Shown here piece after piece: positions 52,501-60,767 of a stretch of 64,000 nt of DNA. Made by a program: the position numbers and the translations under genes. The notes beneath the pieces are model-generated. The model ran no database searches. It was not told where the DNA came from and saw nothing but the letters and a program-made list of their open reading frames with translations. Position 1 is the stretch's first letter, and every line of letters begins with the position of its first letter. The stretch comes from Streptomyces sp. NBC_00286 (GTDB taxonomy: Bacteria; Actinomycetota; Actinomycetes; Streptomycetales; Streptomycetaceae), in NCBI RefSeq assembly GCF_036173125.1, contig NZ_CP108054.1:5857001-5921000 (forward strand), given 5' to 3'.

Positions 52501-54078
52501 GCGCAGCAGCCGTACTACTCCGGGCAGGGACCGCAGCCGGCGGGAACCGTCCCAGATCACGACGATGTCCGGGTCGCTGAAGGAGGAGGCCTGTCCGTGG
52601 TTTTCCTGCGCCGCCTTCGTACGCGCGTCGAGGATCTGCGTCAGTTCACCGATGCGAGCGCCGACGGTTTCGGCGTCGGTGCCGATCAGCAGGTTGATGT
52701 CCTGCCCGCCGGAGGGCCGCGCGTGCGGCAGCCAGCGCACCCAGTCCCAGCTGTCCTGAGCGGTGTTCTCACTCAGAACGTAGAACTGCACATCCATCGG
52801 GCTGTGCAGGGCAGCGGTCTGCGCCACTGCCCAACGGCCGAGCGCACGGGCCGAGTCACCCGGCCCTGCCATGCCGATGACGCCGAGGGAACGCAGCGAC
52901 AGCGCGACCGGTGCATCCTCGATCTTCCAGGTGACCTCTCGCCGGTGCTCGTCCTGCTCGGGGTCGTCCAGTACGACCTCCGATGGAAGCTGCCCTGTGC
53001 CCACGCGGACCAGCAGATGGTCGCGGTCGGTGCGCCGCCGCTCCCACAGCCGGGTACGCGGGCCGGTTCCGAGGGAGAGAACCGTGGCCGGGTCGGGAAT
53101 GGCGTGTCGCCGGTCGAGGCGCTCGGTGACGAGGGCTTGTTGTGCGTCCTTCTCGATACGCGTCTTGGTTTCCTTGTACTCCTTGACCTGCTTCGCATGG
53201 GACTTCCGCCCATGCTTCTTGTCCATGAAGTAGTTGCCGAAGAGTATGAGCGGGCTCAGGGCCGCCATGATCAGGTAGTACCAGCGACCGAAGATGGCCA
53301 CCGCAACGACCGCGCCGACGAGCGGAGTCAGCGCCATGAGCCAGGGCAGCGGCCTCGCTTCGAAGTCCCGGGGCGGCGACGGCAGTCGGAACTTGGTCTG
53401 CCGGTCCGGAGGACGCAGCCGCGGTGGCCGGTTGTAGTCGAGGCCTATGCCGTCGTCGGACCACTTGAGGGCAGCGTCCGGCGGGGAGTACCGGACCAGT
53501 TCCAGCAGGGTGTTCCCCACGGCGATCTGCCCGCCCAGAGGCCACTCGTCGCTTTCGAGCTCCGCTCCGTCGAGGGTGACGCCCTCCTTGTCCCCATGTA
53601 CCGTGACTTGGCAAGTGCCATCGGTTGCAACTGACAATGTGAGCGCGCGGGCGTCGAGTTCGGGGTCGTCGATCCGTATGTACGAGGCCGATCCGCTTCC
53701 GATGTCGTACCGCCCGATCCCGACCCGGTGCACGGCACCTGCCACGGGCCCGCCGACCACCCTCAGTTCGACCAGCCCGGTGGGCTCGCCCGGCAGACAG
53801 CCGGCGGGGTCCTGGAGGCTGACGACGGCTCCCTCCCGCAGAGGTGAGCCGACGGCGGTGGCGCTGGGGTCGAGGGCGTAGCCGTCCACGTACAACATGG
53901 GCGCGCCGTTCCTGGGCGCCTGATGCTGTCCGAGGGGGATGACTTGGGCGCCGCTGTGCCCTACTTGCCGCGCCAGTTCCTGAGCGATGTCCCCGACAGT
54001 GGACTCAGGATCCGCATCGAGCACGACGTCGGCGGATTCACCGCCGAATGGATCGACAACGGTCAGAGTCAGGCGCAC
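49504..54078 (-). CDS. Type VII secretion ATPase, EccC/EssC type with FHA-like start
   Basis: A 1524-residue FtsK/SpoIIIE-family motor. Residues 1-215 are an FHA-like/ubiquitin-like region (RLTLTVVDPFGG, DIAQELARQVG, VHRVGIGRYDIGSG), as in firmicute EssC. Two helices lie at about 244-264 and 267-284. Three ATPase domains follow: D1 with Walker A GTTGSGKS (715-722) and Walker B LLIVIDE, D2 with GGAPRSGRS (1051-1059), and D3 with AGPAKSGRS (1346-1354). D2 and D3 carry arginine instead of the P-loop lysine, so only D1 is expected to hydrolyse ATP normally. GTG at 54078 has GGGGAGGA upstream. No eccB, eccD, eccE or mycP is in the window. Confidence 0.92.
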   Translation of the reverse strand: MRLTLTVVDPFGGESADVVLDADPESTVGDIAQELARQVGHSGAQVIPLGQHQAPRNGAPMLYVDGYALDPSATAVGSPLREGAVVSLQDPAGCLPGEPTGLVELRVVGGPVAGAVHRVGIGRYDIGSGSASYIRIDDPELDARALTLSVATDGTCQVTVHGDKEGVTLDGAELESDEWPLGGQIAVGNTLLELVRYSPPDAALKWSDDGIGLDYNRPPRLRPPDRQTKFRLPSPPRDFEARPLPWLMALTPLVGAVVAVAIFGRWYYLIMAALSPLILFGNYFMDKKHGRKSHAKQVKEYKETKTRIEKDAQQALVTERLDRRHAIPDPATVLSLGTGPRTRLWERRRTDRDHLLVRVGTGQLPSEVVLDDPEQDEHRREVTWKIEDAPVALSLRSLGVIGMAGPGDSARALGRWAVAQTAALHSPMDVQFYVLSENTAQDSWDWVRWLPHARPSGGQDINLLIGTDAETVGARIGELTQILDARTKAAQENHGQASSFSDPDIVVIWDGSRRLRSLPGVVRLLREGPSVSMYALCLDAEERFLPGECQAIVIAEPKPQEPGEANSQAADANQQPQGGIPRPAAGNFPSMQAWHTAGNQPAGRDGTDKLRLRVEEAGTERVAQVRPDFVSTAWCLRLARSLSPLRDISGETEDSALPASSRLLDVVQLEPPTSDAITARWRMGGQSTLAVIGESYDGPFGIDMRKDGPHGLIAGTTGSGKSELLQTIVAALAVANTPENMTFVLVDYKGGSAFKDCVKLPHTVGMVTDLDAHLVERALESLGAELKRREHILAAADAKDIEDYQDLVRRDPSHPPVPRLLIVIDEFASMVRDLPDFVTGLVNIAQRGRSLGIHLLLATQRPSGVVSPEIRANTNLRIALRVTDGGESTDVIDSPEAGHISKSTPGRAYVRLGHASLVPFQSGRVGGRRPGAADPQVLAPWAGALTWEDLGRTALVKPKAEAREEEEITDLKVLVDAVREANQAMGIPAQHSPWLPALSETLLLDEIPTPQAAETPGALPPAPYGVEDLPAAQARRPVAVDFSTFGHLMIGGAPRSGRSQILRTIAGSLARTHSCADVHLYGIDCGNGALNALTRLPLCGAVVGRNQTERVVRLVNRLKGELSRRQDLLAESGFADIGEQRAAAAEDERLPHIVILLDRWEGWVPTLGEIDHGSLTDELTTMMREGASVGIHLVLTGDRTLLVGRIATLTEDKYGLRLADRSDFSTLGIPTRKVPEEIPPGRGFKNESGTETQFALLSEDTTGQGQAAALTAIGEAAAERDTGVPRARRPFRVDSLPSRISFGDAWELRDPEASRSKLWAMVGIGGDEIVGFGPDLAQGVPAFVIAGPAKSGRSTALMNLAQSYLAQGVRLVIAAPRQSPLRQLDGTEGVLKVYTGDDIDEDDFEEIIESASLEEPIAVLIDDGEILEDCDAGPQMKRIIQRGAERGLALVIAGDEEDVCSGFSGWQVDAKKSRRGLLLSPQESSSGDLIGLRMSRSMVGGQIAPGKGLLHLGDGELRTVVIPG

Positions 54079-54367
54079 GCTTGTCCTCCCCACGGCCCTG
54101 TGGCCGCTTCCGCAACGCGGGCCACAGTGGAAGCGACGATATCGGCTCCATATCACTGGAGGGCAACGGGCTGCCGTCTCCGCCTTCCCAGTGGCAACGC
54201 CCTGTGCATCAGCTCACGGCCAATAGTTGGGGGAACGGGGATGTGCCCTCAAGGGCCCCACCCGTAAGCTGCTGGCCCAAGAGCGGAAGATCGCACCGAT
54301 CGCACAATCCGCATCAAGTGGTGCCACGGGGGTTGGCCCTGCGGCGAGTTGACGAGGAGTGGGCTGT

Positions 54368-54667
54368 ATGGCCAAGGACCTTGACGTCACATATCAGGAC
54401 ATGCGGGATGCGGCCAAGCATGTCGTGAAGGAGAAGGAAAGGCTCCAGGAAAAGCTCGACGGCTTGCGGAAGTACATCGCAAACCTGGTCGAGAGCGGCT
54501 ACGTCACCAAGAGCTCCTCGAAGGCCTTCGACGAGAACTTCGACGAGTTCGTGCGCGGGGCCAAGGACACCATGGACGGCCTGGACGGTATGGGTGACTA
54601 CCTGACCATGGCCGCGGACAAGTTCGAGCAGATCGACGAGGAGCTGGCGAAGTCGGCCAAGAAGTAA
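54368..54667 (+). CDS. WXG100-like small secreted protein, first copy
   Basis: A 99-residue all-helical protein with the ESAT-6/WXG100 pattern: two long helices (DVTYQDMRDAAKHVVKEKERLQEKLDGLRKYIANLV and SSSKAFDENFDEFVRGAKDTMDGLDGMGDYLTMAADKFEQIDEELA) joined by a turn. The turn reads SGYVTKSS, so the usual W-x-G tryptophan is replaced by a tyrosine context. ATG at 54368 has GGAG eight bases upstream. It is divergent from the EccC-like ATPase, which recognises such partners. Likely a structural subunit or substrate of the secretion system. Confidence 0.85.
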   Translation: MAKDLDVTYQDMRDAAKHVVKEKERLQEKLDGLRKYIANLVESGYVTKSSSKAFDENFDEFVRGAKDTMDGLDGMGDYLTMAADKFEQIDEELAKSAKK

Positions 54668-54739
54668 CGGCCTGAGAGGCGCCCGCCCGTCCGGCAGTGG
54701 ATGTTGAACGCACCGGGCGGGCGCCCGCCCGGGGGCGCG

Positions 54740-55420
54740 TCAGCTGTCGGGGAGTGGCTGCCGGAGCACGTACATGTGGAGGTCGCTGCGGAGTTCTTCG
54801 GTATCGACTCGCAGCCAGGATCCGTCACGGAAACGGATCAGCAGCATCCTCGTCTCGAACTCACCGGAGAAAGGGTCGACGAGGGTTGCTTCGGTGGCGG
54901 GAAGGTGGGCGACGATCTGCATGTGCTTCTCCCGTCCCACGCTGACGCGCTGCGGTGGAGCCGCCAGGACGATGCCCTCCTGGGTCGCGAGCAGCAGTCG
55001 CTGGTGGTGGGTGGAGTGGCTGTACCAACGCAGCAGGAACTGCCCGGCGTTGCCGTGCCAGTTTCCGTCGAAGACCTTGTCGAGGCCTTGTTGGGCGATG
55101 GTGGCGTCCCGGCGCTTGTCCTGCTCCTTCTTGGCTTGCCACCGTTCCTTTTCTTCCTTCGTGCCGAGGGACCGCTTGATGGCTTCTTCGGCATCGGACA
55201 GAAGGCTCAACAGCATGATGAGGGGCATGAACGGTGCACCGAGCACCGCGCCGATCATGCCCAGCGGGGGCAGTCTGGCAGGGCGGAGACGGGGGTTGCC
55301 CGCGGCCTGGAGTACGTCCGCCGGGGGCTGCGGAATCTTGTCGATCCAGCACCATTCGCCCGCTTCGGAATGAATGCCAAGGCGGTCCGTTGCCGCGCGC
55401 TGCTTGCCCCTACGTGTCAC
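54740..55420 (-). CDS. Membrane-associated protein of unknown function in the T7SS locus
   Basis: A 226-residue protein. A hydrophobic stretch near 55-75 (GMIGAVLGAPFMPLIMLLSLL) is followed by a coiled-coil-like segment (DAEEAIKRSLGTKEEKERWQAKKEQDKRRDATIAQQ) and a beta-rich C-terminus (WHGNAGQFLLRWYSHSTHHQRLLLATQEGIVLAAPPQRVSVG) reminiscent of a PH-like fold. GTG at 55420 is chosen because AAGGAGAG lies seven bases upstream; the longer frame adds an unrelated leader. It is surrounded by WXG-type genes. No motif reveals a function. Confidence 0.68.
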   Translation of the reverse strand: MTRRGKQRAATDRLGIHSEAGEWCWIDKIPQPPADVLQAAGNPRLRPARLPPLGMIGAVLGAPFMPLIMLLSLLSDAEEAIKRSLGTKEEKERWQAKKEQDKRRDATIAQQGLDKVFDGNWHGNAGQFLLRWYSHSTHHQRLLLATQEGIVLAAPPQRVSVGREKHMQIVAHLPATEATLVDPFSGEFETRMLLIRFRDGSWLRVDTEELRSDLHMYVLRQPLPDS

Positions 55421-55574
55421 GTCAAGACTCTCCTTGCCGACGCGGAACAGGGTTCGGTGTGTCGGAGAGCCTATCGCGTGCGGGGCGCCATGAGGAGTGA
55501 GGGAGTCCGTAACCCGACCGCGCTCGTCAGATTCCACCGAGAAAAATAATAGAGTCATGGAGAGGCAATTAAAC

Positions 55575-55886
55575 ATGGCGGACCATGTAAGGGCGGACCT
55601 CGCCGCCATCAAGCAGTGCTCACGCGATCTGACCAAGATTCACGGCGAGTTCGAGCGAAACGGAAATCCTGCGGACGAGTATGGCCAGGCGGTAGGTCAC
55701 GGTGGCCTCAAGGACGCTTTCTCGGAATTCGGGGACACCTGGAAGAAGACTCGGAAGAAACTGATGAAGGAACTTGAGCAGTTGGCCGAGTTCACCCGAA
55801 CCGCCGCCAAGGCGTATGACGAGATCGACCAGGAGCTGGCCAAGGCCATCCGGGATGCCAAGGCGCAGAGTAAGGGGAAGAAGTGA
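55575..55886 (+). CDS. WXG100-like small secreted protein, second copy
   Basis: A 103-residue helical protein (ADHVRADLAAIKQCSRDLTKIHGEFERNGNPADEYGQAV, then GLKDAFSEFGDTWKKTRKKLMKELEQLAEFTRTAAKAYDEIDQELAKAI). It has two helices and the Y-x-x-x-D/E-type C-terminal element YDEIDQEL that T7SS substrates use for export. The turn keeps a tryptophan (GDTWKK). ATG at 55575 is preferred to 55557 because GGAGAGG precedes it. Its stop overlaps the start of the next gene (GTGA), so both are translated together and probably secreted together. Confidence 0.87.
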   Translation: MADHVRADLAAIKQCSRDLTKIHGEFERNGNPADEYGQAVGHGGLKDAFSEFGDTWKKTRKKLMKELEQLAEFTRTAAKAYDEIDQELAKAIRDAKAQSKGKK

Positions 55887-57103
55887 GCAGGTTGGACGCC
55901 GACTGGCCGCCTCTGTGGCATGACGACCCCACGCCGGGCGACCCCGAGGAAGTGGCCGAACTGGGGCGCAAGTTGCGCAAGATGGCCGACATGATCGATG
56001 AGCAGTCCGGGGTCATCGAGGCGCTTGCCTCGGTGGAGGGTTGGGACAGTGAGGCTGGAAAAGGCTTCCATGAGCTCGCCGGTGGCACGGCGGACAAGCT
56101 GAAGAAGTCCTTCGAGCGCTATGACGAGGCGGCCAAGGTCATCGGAGAGGAGGTGCGCGAAGGGAGCTCGGGCCAGTTTGCCAGCGAAATGCGCCGCGCG
56201 CAGCGGAAGGCGGACAAGGCGCTTGTTGATTACCGTGAGGCCAAGGCCGACCATGACCTCGCGGACGACGAGGTGAAGAAGTTCACCGACAAGTATCCCG
56301 CGCAAAATATTCCCGCCGCGGAGAAGGAAGATTACGAGCGCTGGGTCAAGAAGCGTGACGAGGCACTGCATCGCATGGGTGATGCACGCAAGGCTGTGAA
56401 GGACGCCAGGGACATTTATGACGATGCGGGCGACAAGGCCGCCCGTCATATCAAGAACGTCGTGCACCACGATGCGGTCCGGGACCCGGGCGGTTTCATG
56501 AACTTCCTTGCGGACTGGGCGGATATGTTGTCGAACATCTCGGCCGTCCTGTCTGTGCTTGCGGTGATTTGCGCCTTCGTTCCGCCGCTTCAGTTTTTGG
56601 TTCCCATATTCGCGACCCTTGCCGTGCTGACCAGTGCGGCCGCGCTCGCCGGCCATGCGTACGACATGACTGCGCGCGGCGGGAAGGTCGACTGGCTGAA
56701 GCTGGGTGCCGATGTGCTGGGAGTGCTGCCAGGGCTTGGCGCGCTGAAGGGCTTCAAGGCCCTCAAGGGCGCCAAGGGACTGGCGAAGTTCAGGTTCAGT
56801 GGCTTGGCCGCACTCGACGGTGTTGGGCACAACTTCCTGAACGGGGTCAGTGTCAAGCTGGTCAACAAGGTTCTGGGCAGGACGGCGCGTAACGAGTTGA
56901 TCGACGGCAAGAAGATCACGGGTGTGATCAAGGGCGTGGGTCTCGCGAGCGCCTTGAACAAGATGCTCAGTGGTGAGAACGGCGAGAAGACCGGTTACCA
57001 GGAGCCCGCCAAGGCCGACACGCCCACTCCCACGCCGTCGCCGTCACCTCGCCCCGCCCCGAGCGTCTCGCCGAAGGCGTTCAACGCGGCCTTGGCGGCA
57101 TAG
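55883..57103 (+). CDS. T7SS-signal protein with membrane-inserting middle region
   Basis: A 406-residue protein. Residues 1-100 match the T7SS secretion-signal domain found at the start of many Rhs and other polymorphic toxins (DADWPPLWHDDPTPGDPEEVAELGRKLRKMADMID, SGVIEALASVEGWDSEAGKGFHELAGG). A long helical region follows (to about 190). A hydrophobic segment at about 213-258 (LSNISAVLSVLAVICAFVPPLQFLVPIFATLAVLTSAAALAGHAYDM) could insert in membranes. The end is proline/threonine/serine-rich (TPTPTPSPSPRPAPSVS). No C-terminal nuclease or toxin fold was recognised. It overlaps the preceding WXG-like gene by four bases. Confidence 0.8.
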   Translation: MSRLDADWPPLWHDDPTPGDPEEVAELGRKLRKMADMIDEQSGVIEALASVEGWDSEAGKGFHELAGGTADKLKKSFERYDEAAKVIGEEVREGSSGQFASEMRRAQRKADKALVDYREAKADHDLADDEVKKFTDKYPAQNIPAAEKEDYERWVKKRDEALHRMGDARKAVKDARDIYDDAGDKAARHIKNVVHHDAVRDPGGFMNFLADWADMLSNISAVLSVLAVICAFVPPLQFLVPIFATLAVLTSAAALAGHAYDMTARGGKVDWLKLGADVLGVLPGLGALKGFKALKGAKGLAKFRFSGLAALDGVGHNFLNGVSVKLVNKVLGRTARNELIDGKKITGVIKGVGLASALNKMLSGENGEKTGYQEPAKADTPTPTPSPSPRPAPSVSPKAFNAALAA

Positions 57104-57136
57104 GACCTGGCGACCTGTTCAAGGAGGGCAGATTCC

Positions 57137-57724
57137 ATGAGCGACGGCCATCACGACCTTGGGGCCTGGGAGTTCATCGGTCGCCGAGGTGGAGACGCTG
57201 TCACGTTGGTCGGCGGCTCGGTGATCGCCGCCGTACCCGAGGCGAAGCGAGCCGCAGAGGAGGCTCGACGAGAGCTTCGGTTCGACTTCCTGGACGACCG
57301 GGCGGTGCTCGAACTGCTGCGCCGGCGTCATCTCGACGAAGAGGACATGTTCAACGCGGGCTTCAAGCATGGAGTGCCGCTGGCGCTCGTCGGCTTCGGG
57401 GTCGCGATCTACTGGGGCGGTGTGGCTCAGTACTGGGAGACCGCCGCCTCCCGCAACGCCTATCTGGCGGTCGCCGTGGCCGTCGTATTGACTCAAGTCT
57501 TCTTCTTCGTACGAAGTGCGATGTCGCACTGGGGTGATCCGGTCCAGCAGAACCTGCGGGCCCGCGCGCGAAGTTACCGGGAGATCGCCCATATCGCTCG
57601 ACGGGGTGGGGCCGAAGTCCCGGCACACTACCCGCATTACGGCCCCTATCCTTTCGCTGCGAAGTTTCATCCCGAGGTGGACGATCTCGGACAGTCTGAG
57701 AGCGAAAGTTCAGATGACCACTGA
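57137..57724 (+). CDS. Two-helix membrane protein of the T7SS locus
   Basis: A 195-residue protein. A soluble N-terminal part (LGAWEFIGRRGGDAVTLVGGSVIAAVPEAKRAAEEARRELRFDFLDDRAVLELLRRRHLDEEDMF) leads to two helices (VPLALVGFGVAIYWGGVAQYW and NAYLAVAVAVVLTQVFFFVRSA) and a soluble tail. It starts 33 bp after the T7SS-signal gene and overlaps the next start. A shorter counterpart at 60318 plays the same position in the second module, so this may be a partner or immunity-like protein. That role is inferred from gene order. Confidence 0.72.
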   Translation: MSDGHHDLGAWEFIGRRGGDAVTLVGGSVIAAVPEAKRAAEEARRELRFDFLDDRAVLELLRRRHLDEEDMFNAGFKHGVPLALVGFGVAIYWGGVAQYWETAASRNAYLAVAVAVVLTQVFFFVRSAMSHWGDPVQQNLRARARSYREIAHIARRGGAEVPAHYPHYGPYPFAAKFHPEVDDLGQSESESSDDH

Positions 57725-58382
57725 CGCCGTCGAAGAATCCCAACGCGGCCTTACGGGAAGCAGCGGTGTAGAGGTTCGTTGGATCATGCCGGAGGGCTTC
57801 CTCGAGCTGCCCTTCGAGGCGGACGACCTGGATGAACTGGCCGAGCAGCTGGTCGAGTTGGCCAAGCGGGCGCTGCCCGGTGCCGATGAGGAAGTGCAGC
57901 TGCACTATGCCGCGATGTGCGCGGCGAACTATGACGAGTTCATCGAGGCAGGCGTGCAGTACGTCGGCTTCGTCACCACGGAGGTCGACGGCGTCCGCTG
58001 CACGGCCACGGTGAACGTCAGCCTCATGGACCTCGATGAGCGAGCCGGCAACAATCCGGCGGGCTTCATCGCGACCACGATGCGGCACCTGGAGCTCGGA
58101 CAGATCGGCGAAGTGCAGCTGTCCTGCGGCCCGGCGGTGACATGCGTCGGCAACCGGCCTTCCAGCATCGACGGCAGCCTGACGCAGTCGGGGCAGGACG
58201 AGGCGCTGTGGACGTCGTTCATACAGGTCCAGATTCCGCTGAACAACGGGACCGTGCTGCTGCTGGAGATGGGCACGCCGACAGTCGAAGGGTGGGAGGT
58301 CTTCTCCGCCATGTTCGCCGGCATCGTGAAGAGCGTCCGCTTCTTCGACGACTACGGATCTCCCCTGGTGATGCCGGGGTGA
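57714..58382 (+). CDS. T7SS-locus accessory protein, 222 residues (paralogue family)
   Basis: A soluble protein whose start VEVRWIMPEGFLELPFEADDLDELAEQLVELAKRALPG resembles the starts of the genes at 58379 and 60760 (a strand, then P-x-x-W/F, then a helix). Later strands (CTATVNVSLMDLDE, SFIQVQIPLNNGTVLLLEMGTPT) and a closing helix (VFSAMFAGIVKSVRFF) complete a likely alpha/beta sandwich. No catalytic residues are conserved among the three. Starts at ATG 57714, overlapping the previous gene by 11 bases, and its stop overlaps the next start (GTGA). Confidence 0.72.
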   Translation: MTTDAVEESQRGLTGSSGVEVRWIMPEGFLELPFEADDLDELAEQLVELAKRALPGADEEVQLHYAAMCAANYDEFIEAGVQYVGFVTTEVDGVRCTATVNVSLMDLDERAGNNPAGFIATTMRHLELGQIGEVQLSCGPAVTCVGNRPSSIDGSLTQSGQDEALWTSFIQVQIPLNNGTVLLLEMGTPTVEGWEVFSAMFAGIVKSVRFFDDYGSPLVMPG

Positions 58383-58957
58383 GGGAGTCAGCAGAGGCAG
58401 ATGCCCCGCCATCGGGGGGCATCCCCCTGGACTACAGGCTGCTGGTGCCACGGGAGTGGTTCCGCATCGACCTCACGCAGGATCGTTGGCGTGCTCAACT
58501 CAAGACTTTCGTGGACCGGCAGGCGGCAGGCCGGCATGTCTCCGCCGAACTCACCCGGAACGTATGGGCCACGCTGCGCAACACCGCGGAAGGCGGCCTC
58601 GCGCGCGGCGCCATGGAGTTCTTCCTCCTGGCGACCTCGCGCGACGGCAATCTGCCAGCCTCGCTCCTCGTGTCTTTGATGCCTCTGGGCGAGACACCCG
58701 CTGATCCGCAGAAGTACGCAGCGTGGCTCGACATGCGAGAGCCTGAAAGGCGTACACGGCAGCAAGTGTCGGTGGTGAATCTCCCAGCGGGCGCTGCCGT
58801 GCGGGTCCTTGGCGCCACGAGGTTGAGCGTCCATGCCCTTATGCCCGGCGGCGTGGGGTACTTGACGCTCTCCTTCTCGGCACCGCTCATCGGGATGTCG
58901 GGCCCGATGGAGCGGTTGTGCGATGCCATCGCGGGCTCTCTGAGGTGGGTGGTGTGA
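58379..58957 (+). CDS. T7SS-locus accessory protein, 192 residues (paralogue family)
   Basis: A soluble protein starting LDYRLLVPREWFRIDLTQDRWRAQLKTFVDRQAAG. The strand-turn-helix is clearly similar to the reconstructed protein at 60760 (YQLILPPEWVRIPM) and, more loosely, to 57714. The second half has LLVSLMPLGE, VSVVNLPAGAAVRVLGATRLSV, VGYLTLSFSAPL and a final helix ending AGSLRWV. The layout is compatible with a PsbP/Mog1-like fold. Start GTG 58379 overlaps the previous stop by four bases. It is the last intact gene of the first module. Role unknown. Confidence 0.72.
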   Translation: MRESAEADAPPSGGIPLDYRLLVPREWFRIDLTQDRWRAQLKTFVDRQAAGRHVSAELTRNVWATLRNTAEGGLARGAMEFFLLATSRDGNLPASLLVSLMPLGETPADPQKYAAWLDMREPERRTRQQVSVVNLPAGAAVRVLGATRLSVHALMPGGVGYLTLSFSAPLIGMSGPMERLCDAIAGSLRWVV

Positions 58958-59155
58958 AAGGTTGTGCTGGAAATCCCGATGCCTTGGTGCCATCAGCTGC
59001 ACTCCGGCTAGTCGAGTTGGCTGAGCACAACGCGGCTGTTGGCGTAGTGAACATGCCGGCTGCGTGCAGGCGGATGCTGCACGAGTACGACAGACCGTGC
59101 TCGGTCGCTTTTGGCTCCAGCCACCGTTCTTGTTTGATCCGAAACTCAAATGGTT

Positions 59156-59560
59156 CTATTCGAGGGTGTAGTGGACGTGTGCGCCTCCGAAGTGGCCGCG
59201 GACGATGCGCGGCTGATGTTGGCGGTGGTGGAAGAACCGGTGGGTCTCGGCGGCGACTGGGCCTGGACACGGGGCTCGGATGTGTATGGGCAGGCTGCGC
59301 TGGAGGTCGGTGTTGCCCAGTTCGTCGGGGTTGAGTTCGGGCGAGCGCGCGGGCAGGAAGTGCAGTTCAAGTCGGTCGGATTGCTCGGCCTGCCAGTCAC
59401 GGACCTTGCGGGAGCGGCGGGCGGAGGGGGCGTTCACGACGAGGTGCACCTCGCGATCGAAGTCGGCCGACGAGCCGGTCCAGGAAGCGTCACCTGACGC
59501 GTGCGTCGAAGCTCTCGGTGAAAACCATGAACTGCATACGGTCCTTGGCGATGAGCGGTT
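59156..59560 (-). pseudogene. IS630-family transposase remnant
   Basis: A leftward frame carries the C-terminal DDE part of an IS630 transposase: DREVHLVVNAPSARRSRKVRDWQAEQSDRLELHFLP, then SPELNPDELGNTDLQRSLP and VRGHFGGAHVHYTLE. The middle aspartate context HLVVDGH seen in intact enzymes is changed to HLVVNAP. Upstream, a frame-shifted segment RMQFMVFTESFDARVR is the preceding part. The catalytic N-terminal domain is gone and no clean terminal repeats were found. It is unlike the complete element at 44155, which is of a different lineage. Confidence 0.78.
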
Positions 59561-59778
59561 CCGGCTCGGTGTCGGATCGCTGGGTTCGTGATCGCCCTGG
59601 TGGCCGCTGGAGCCGTTCTCGTGTGGAGGCTTGGAAACTTGAGCGGCTCGTGCGCGGGTTGGTACCGGTACTGCTGCACTGGCCGGGTGGTCGTGGGCCG
59701 TCGGAGGTGTCTCGGACTGTTGACCCTTTTCGGCGGCCCTGGGGGCAAGCTGCTCGCGCCCGGCTTCTACGCGGTGCG

Positions 59779-60321
59779 GTGTCCGGCCTGAAGGCCGGGC
59801 AGGCCGCAACGCGATTGGCTGCGGGGCAGGGCGCCAAGAAGGCCGCCACCAGTGCCGCGAAGAACGGCATGAACAAGGTGTATGGGCAAGCGGGCCGTAC
59901 CCTCCCCAACAAGGGCGCGTCCAAGGCGCAGAAGCGCGCGGCCCGGGAAGCCATCGAGCAGGCGGACGCGCTGGCCGCAAAGGCGGGTGAGGGCGCCGAG
60001 AAGCTGGCCACGAAGGCCCCATTGCCCAAGGTCAGCAAGGCGGACATCCTCAAGGCAGGCGGAGACAAGGACGCGGCCGCGGCTTACAAGGACATCGTGA
60101 AGACGCGGGCCGCCTACGTGGAGCACAGCGGTGTTCACGCGGCCAGTCAGGGTGCCGAGAGCTATCTGCGCCACAGCCAGCAGGTTTTCATGGCCGGGCA
60201 GGGTACCGACCTGGGCGGAAAGGCCCTCGGCGCCAGCGACACCGTGACCGACAAGCCATATCTCGAGCCGTTCCAGGACTACAAAAACGAGTACACAGCC
60301 GAAGTTGGATCCACCTGGTGA
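59779..60321 (+). pseudogene. C-terminal half of a T7SS-substrate-like protein, truncated
   Basis: The frame from about 59779 encodes SGLKAGQAATRLAAGQGAKKAATSAAKNGMNKVYGQAGRTLPN and continues through AREAIEQADALAAKAGEGAEKL to GSTW. It resembles the later part of T7SS-signal proteins (compare ALKGFKALKGAKGLAKF in the gene at 55883). The N-terminal secretion domain expected upstream is absent, and an IS630 remnant lies in its place, so the 5' half was probably lost on insertion. Its stop overlaps the next start. Protein could still be made from the internal GTG. Confidence 0.65.
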
Positions 60322-60767
60322 CCCGCCGCGAGCCGGGCGAGCGCTATTTCGAGGGCCTCGAGCGGAGCAGGCGGGAGAAGGCGCGGGCGCCGAAGGCAGC
60401 GGAGCGTGCCTATTCCAAGGACGTCGCTTATGTGCGCGTGATCTCGATGGTGCCGCCGCTCCTGTTCTGCGCGGCCATGGTCGTAGGCGCGGCATCGGAC
60501 GACGTTGCGATGATCGTCCTGCGGTATGTGCTGGGACCGGCCGGCGTCGTGGCCACGGCCTTCATGGTCGGGCTGATCTTGAAGTACGAGCGTTCGCCCC
60601 AGCGGGACTTCGGCATTCCGGTGGTGGTCTTCGGCGGCGCCCTCTTGAACTGCCTGGCCGGGTTCGCGACGGACTCGCTCGCCTACGTACTGATCCCGCT
60701 GGTGGCGCCCCTTACTCAGTGGGCGCTATCGAGGCTCCGCACCCGGCGGAAGGGAAACCGTGACTGA
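60318..60767 (+). CDS. Membrane protein of the second T7SS module
   Basis: A 149-residue protein. A basic cytoplasmic start (TRREPGERYFEGLERSRREKARAPKAAERAYS) is followed by four helices: ISMVPPLLFCAAMVVGAAS, VLRYVLGPAGVVATAFMVGLI, IPVVVFGGALLNCLAGFAT and LAYVLIPLVAPLTQWALSRL. GTG at 60318 overlaps the previous stop. It occupies the same position as the 195-residue membrane protein in the first module (57137). Function unknown. Confidence 0.72.
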   Translation: MTRREPGERYFEGLERSRREKARAPKAAERAYSKDVAYVRVISMVPPLLFCAAMVVGAASDDVAMIVLRYVLGPAGVVATAFMVGLILKYERSPQRDFGIPVVVFGGALLNCLAGFATDSLAYVLIPLVAPLTQWALSRLRTRRKGNRD

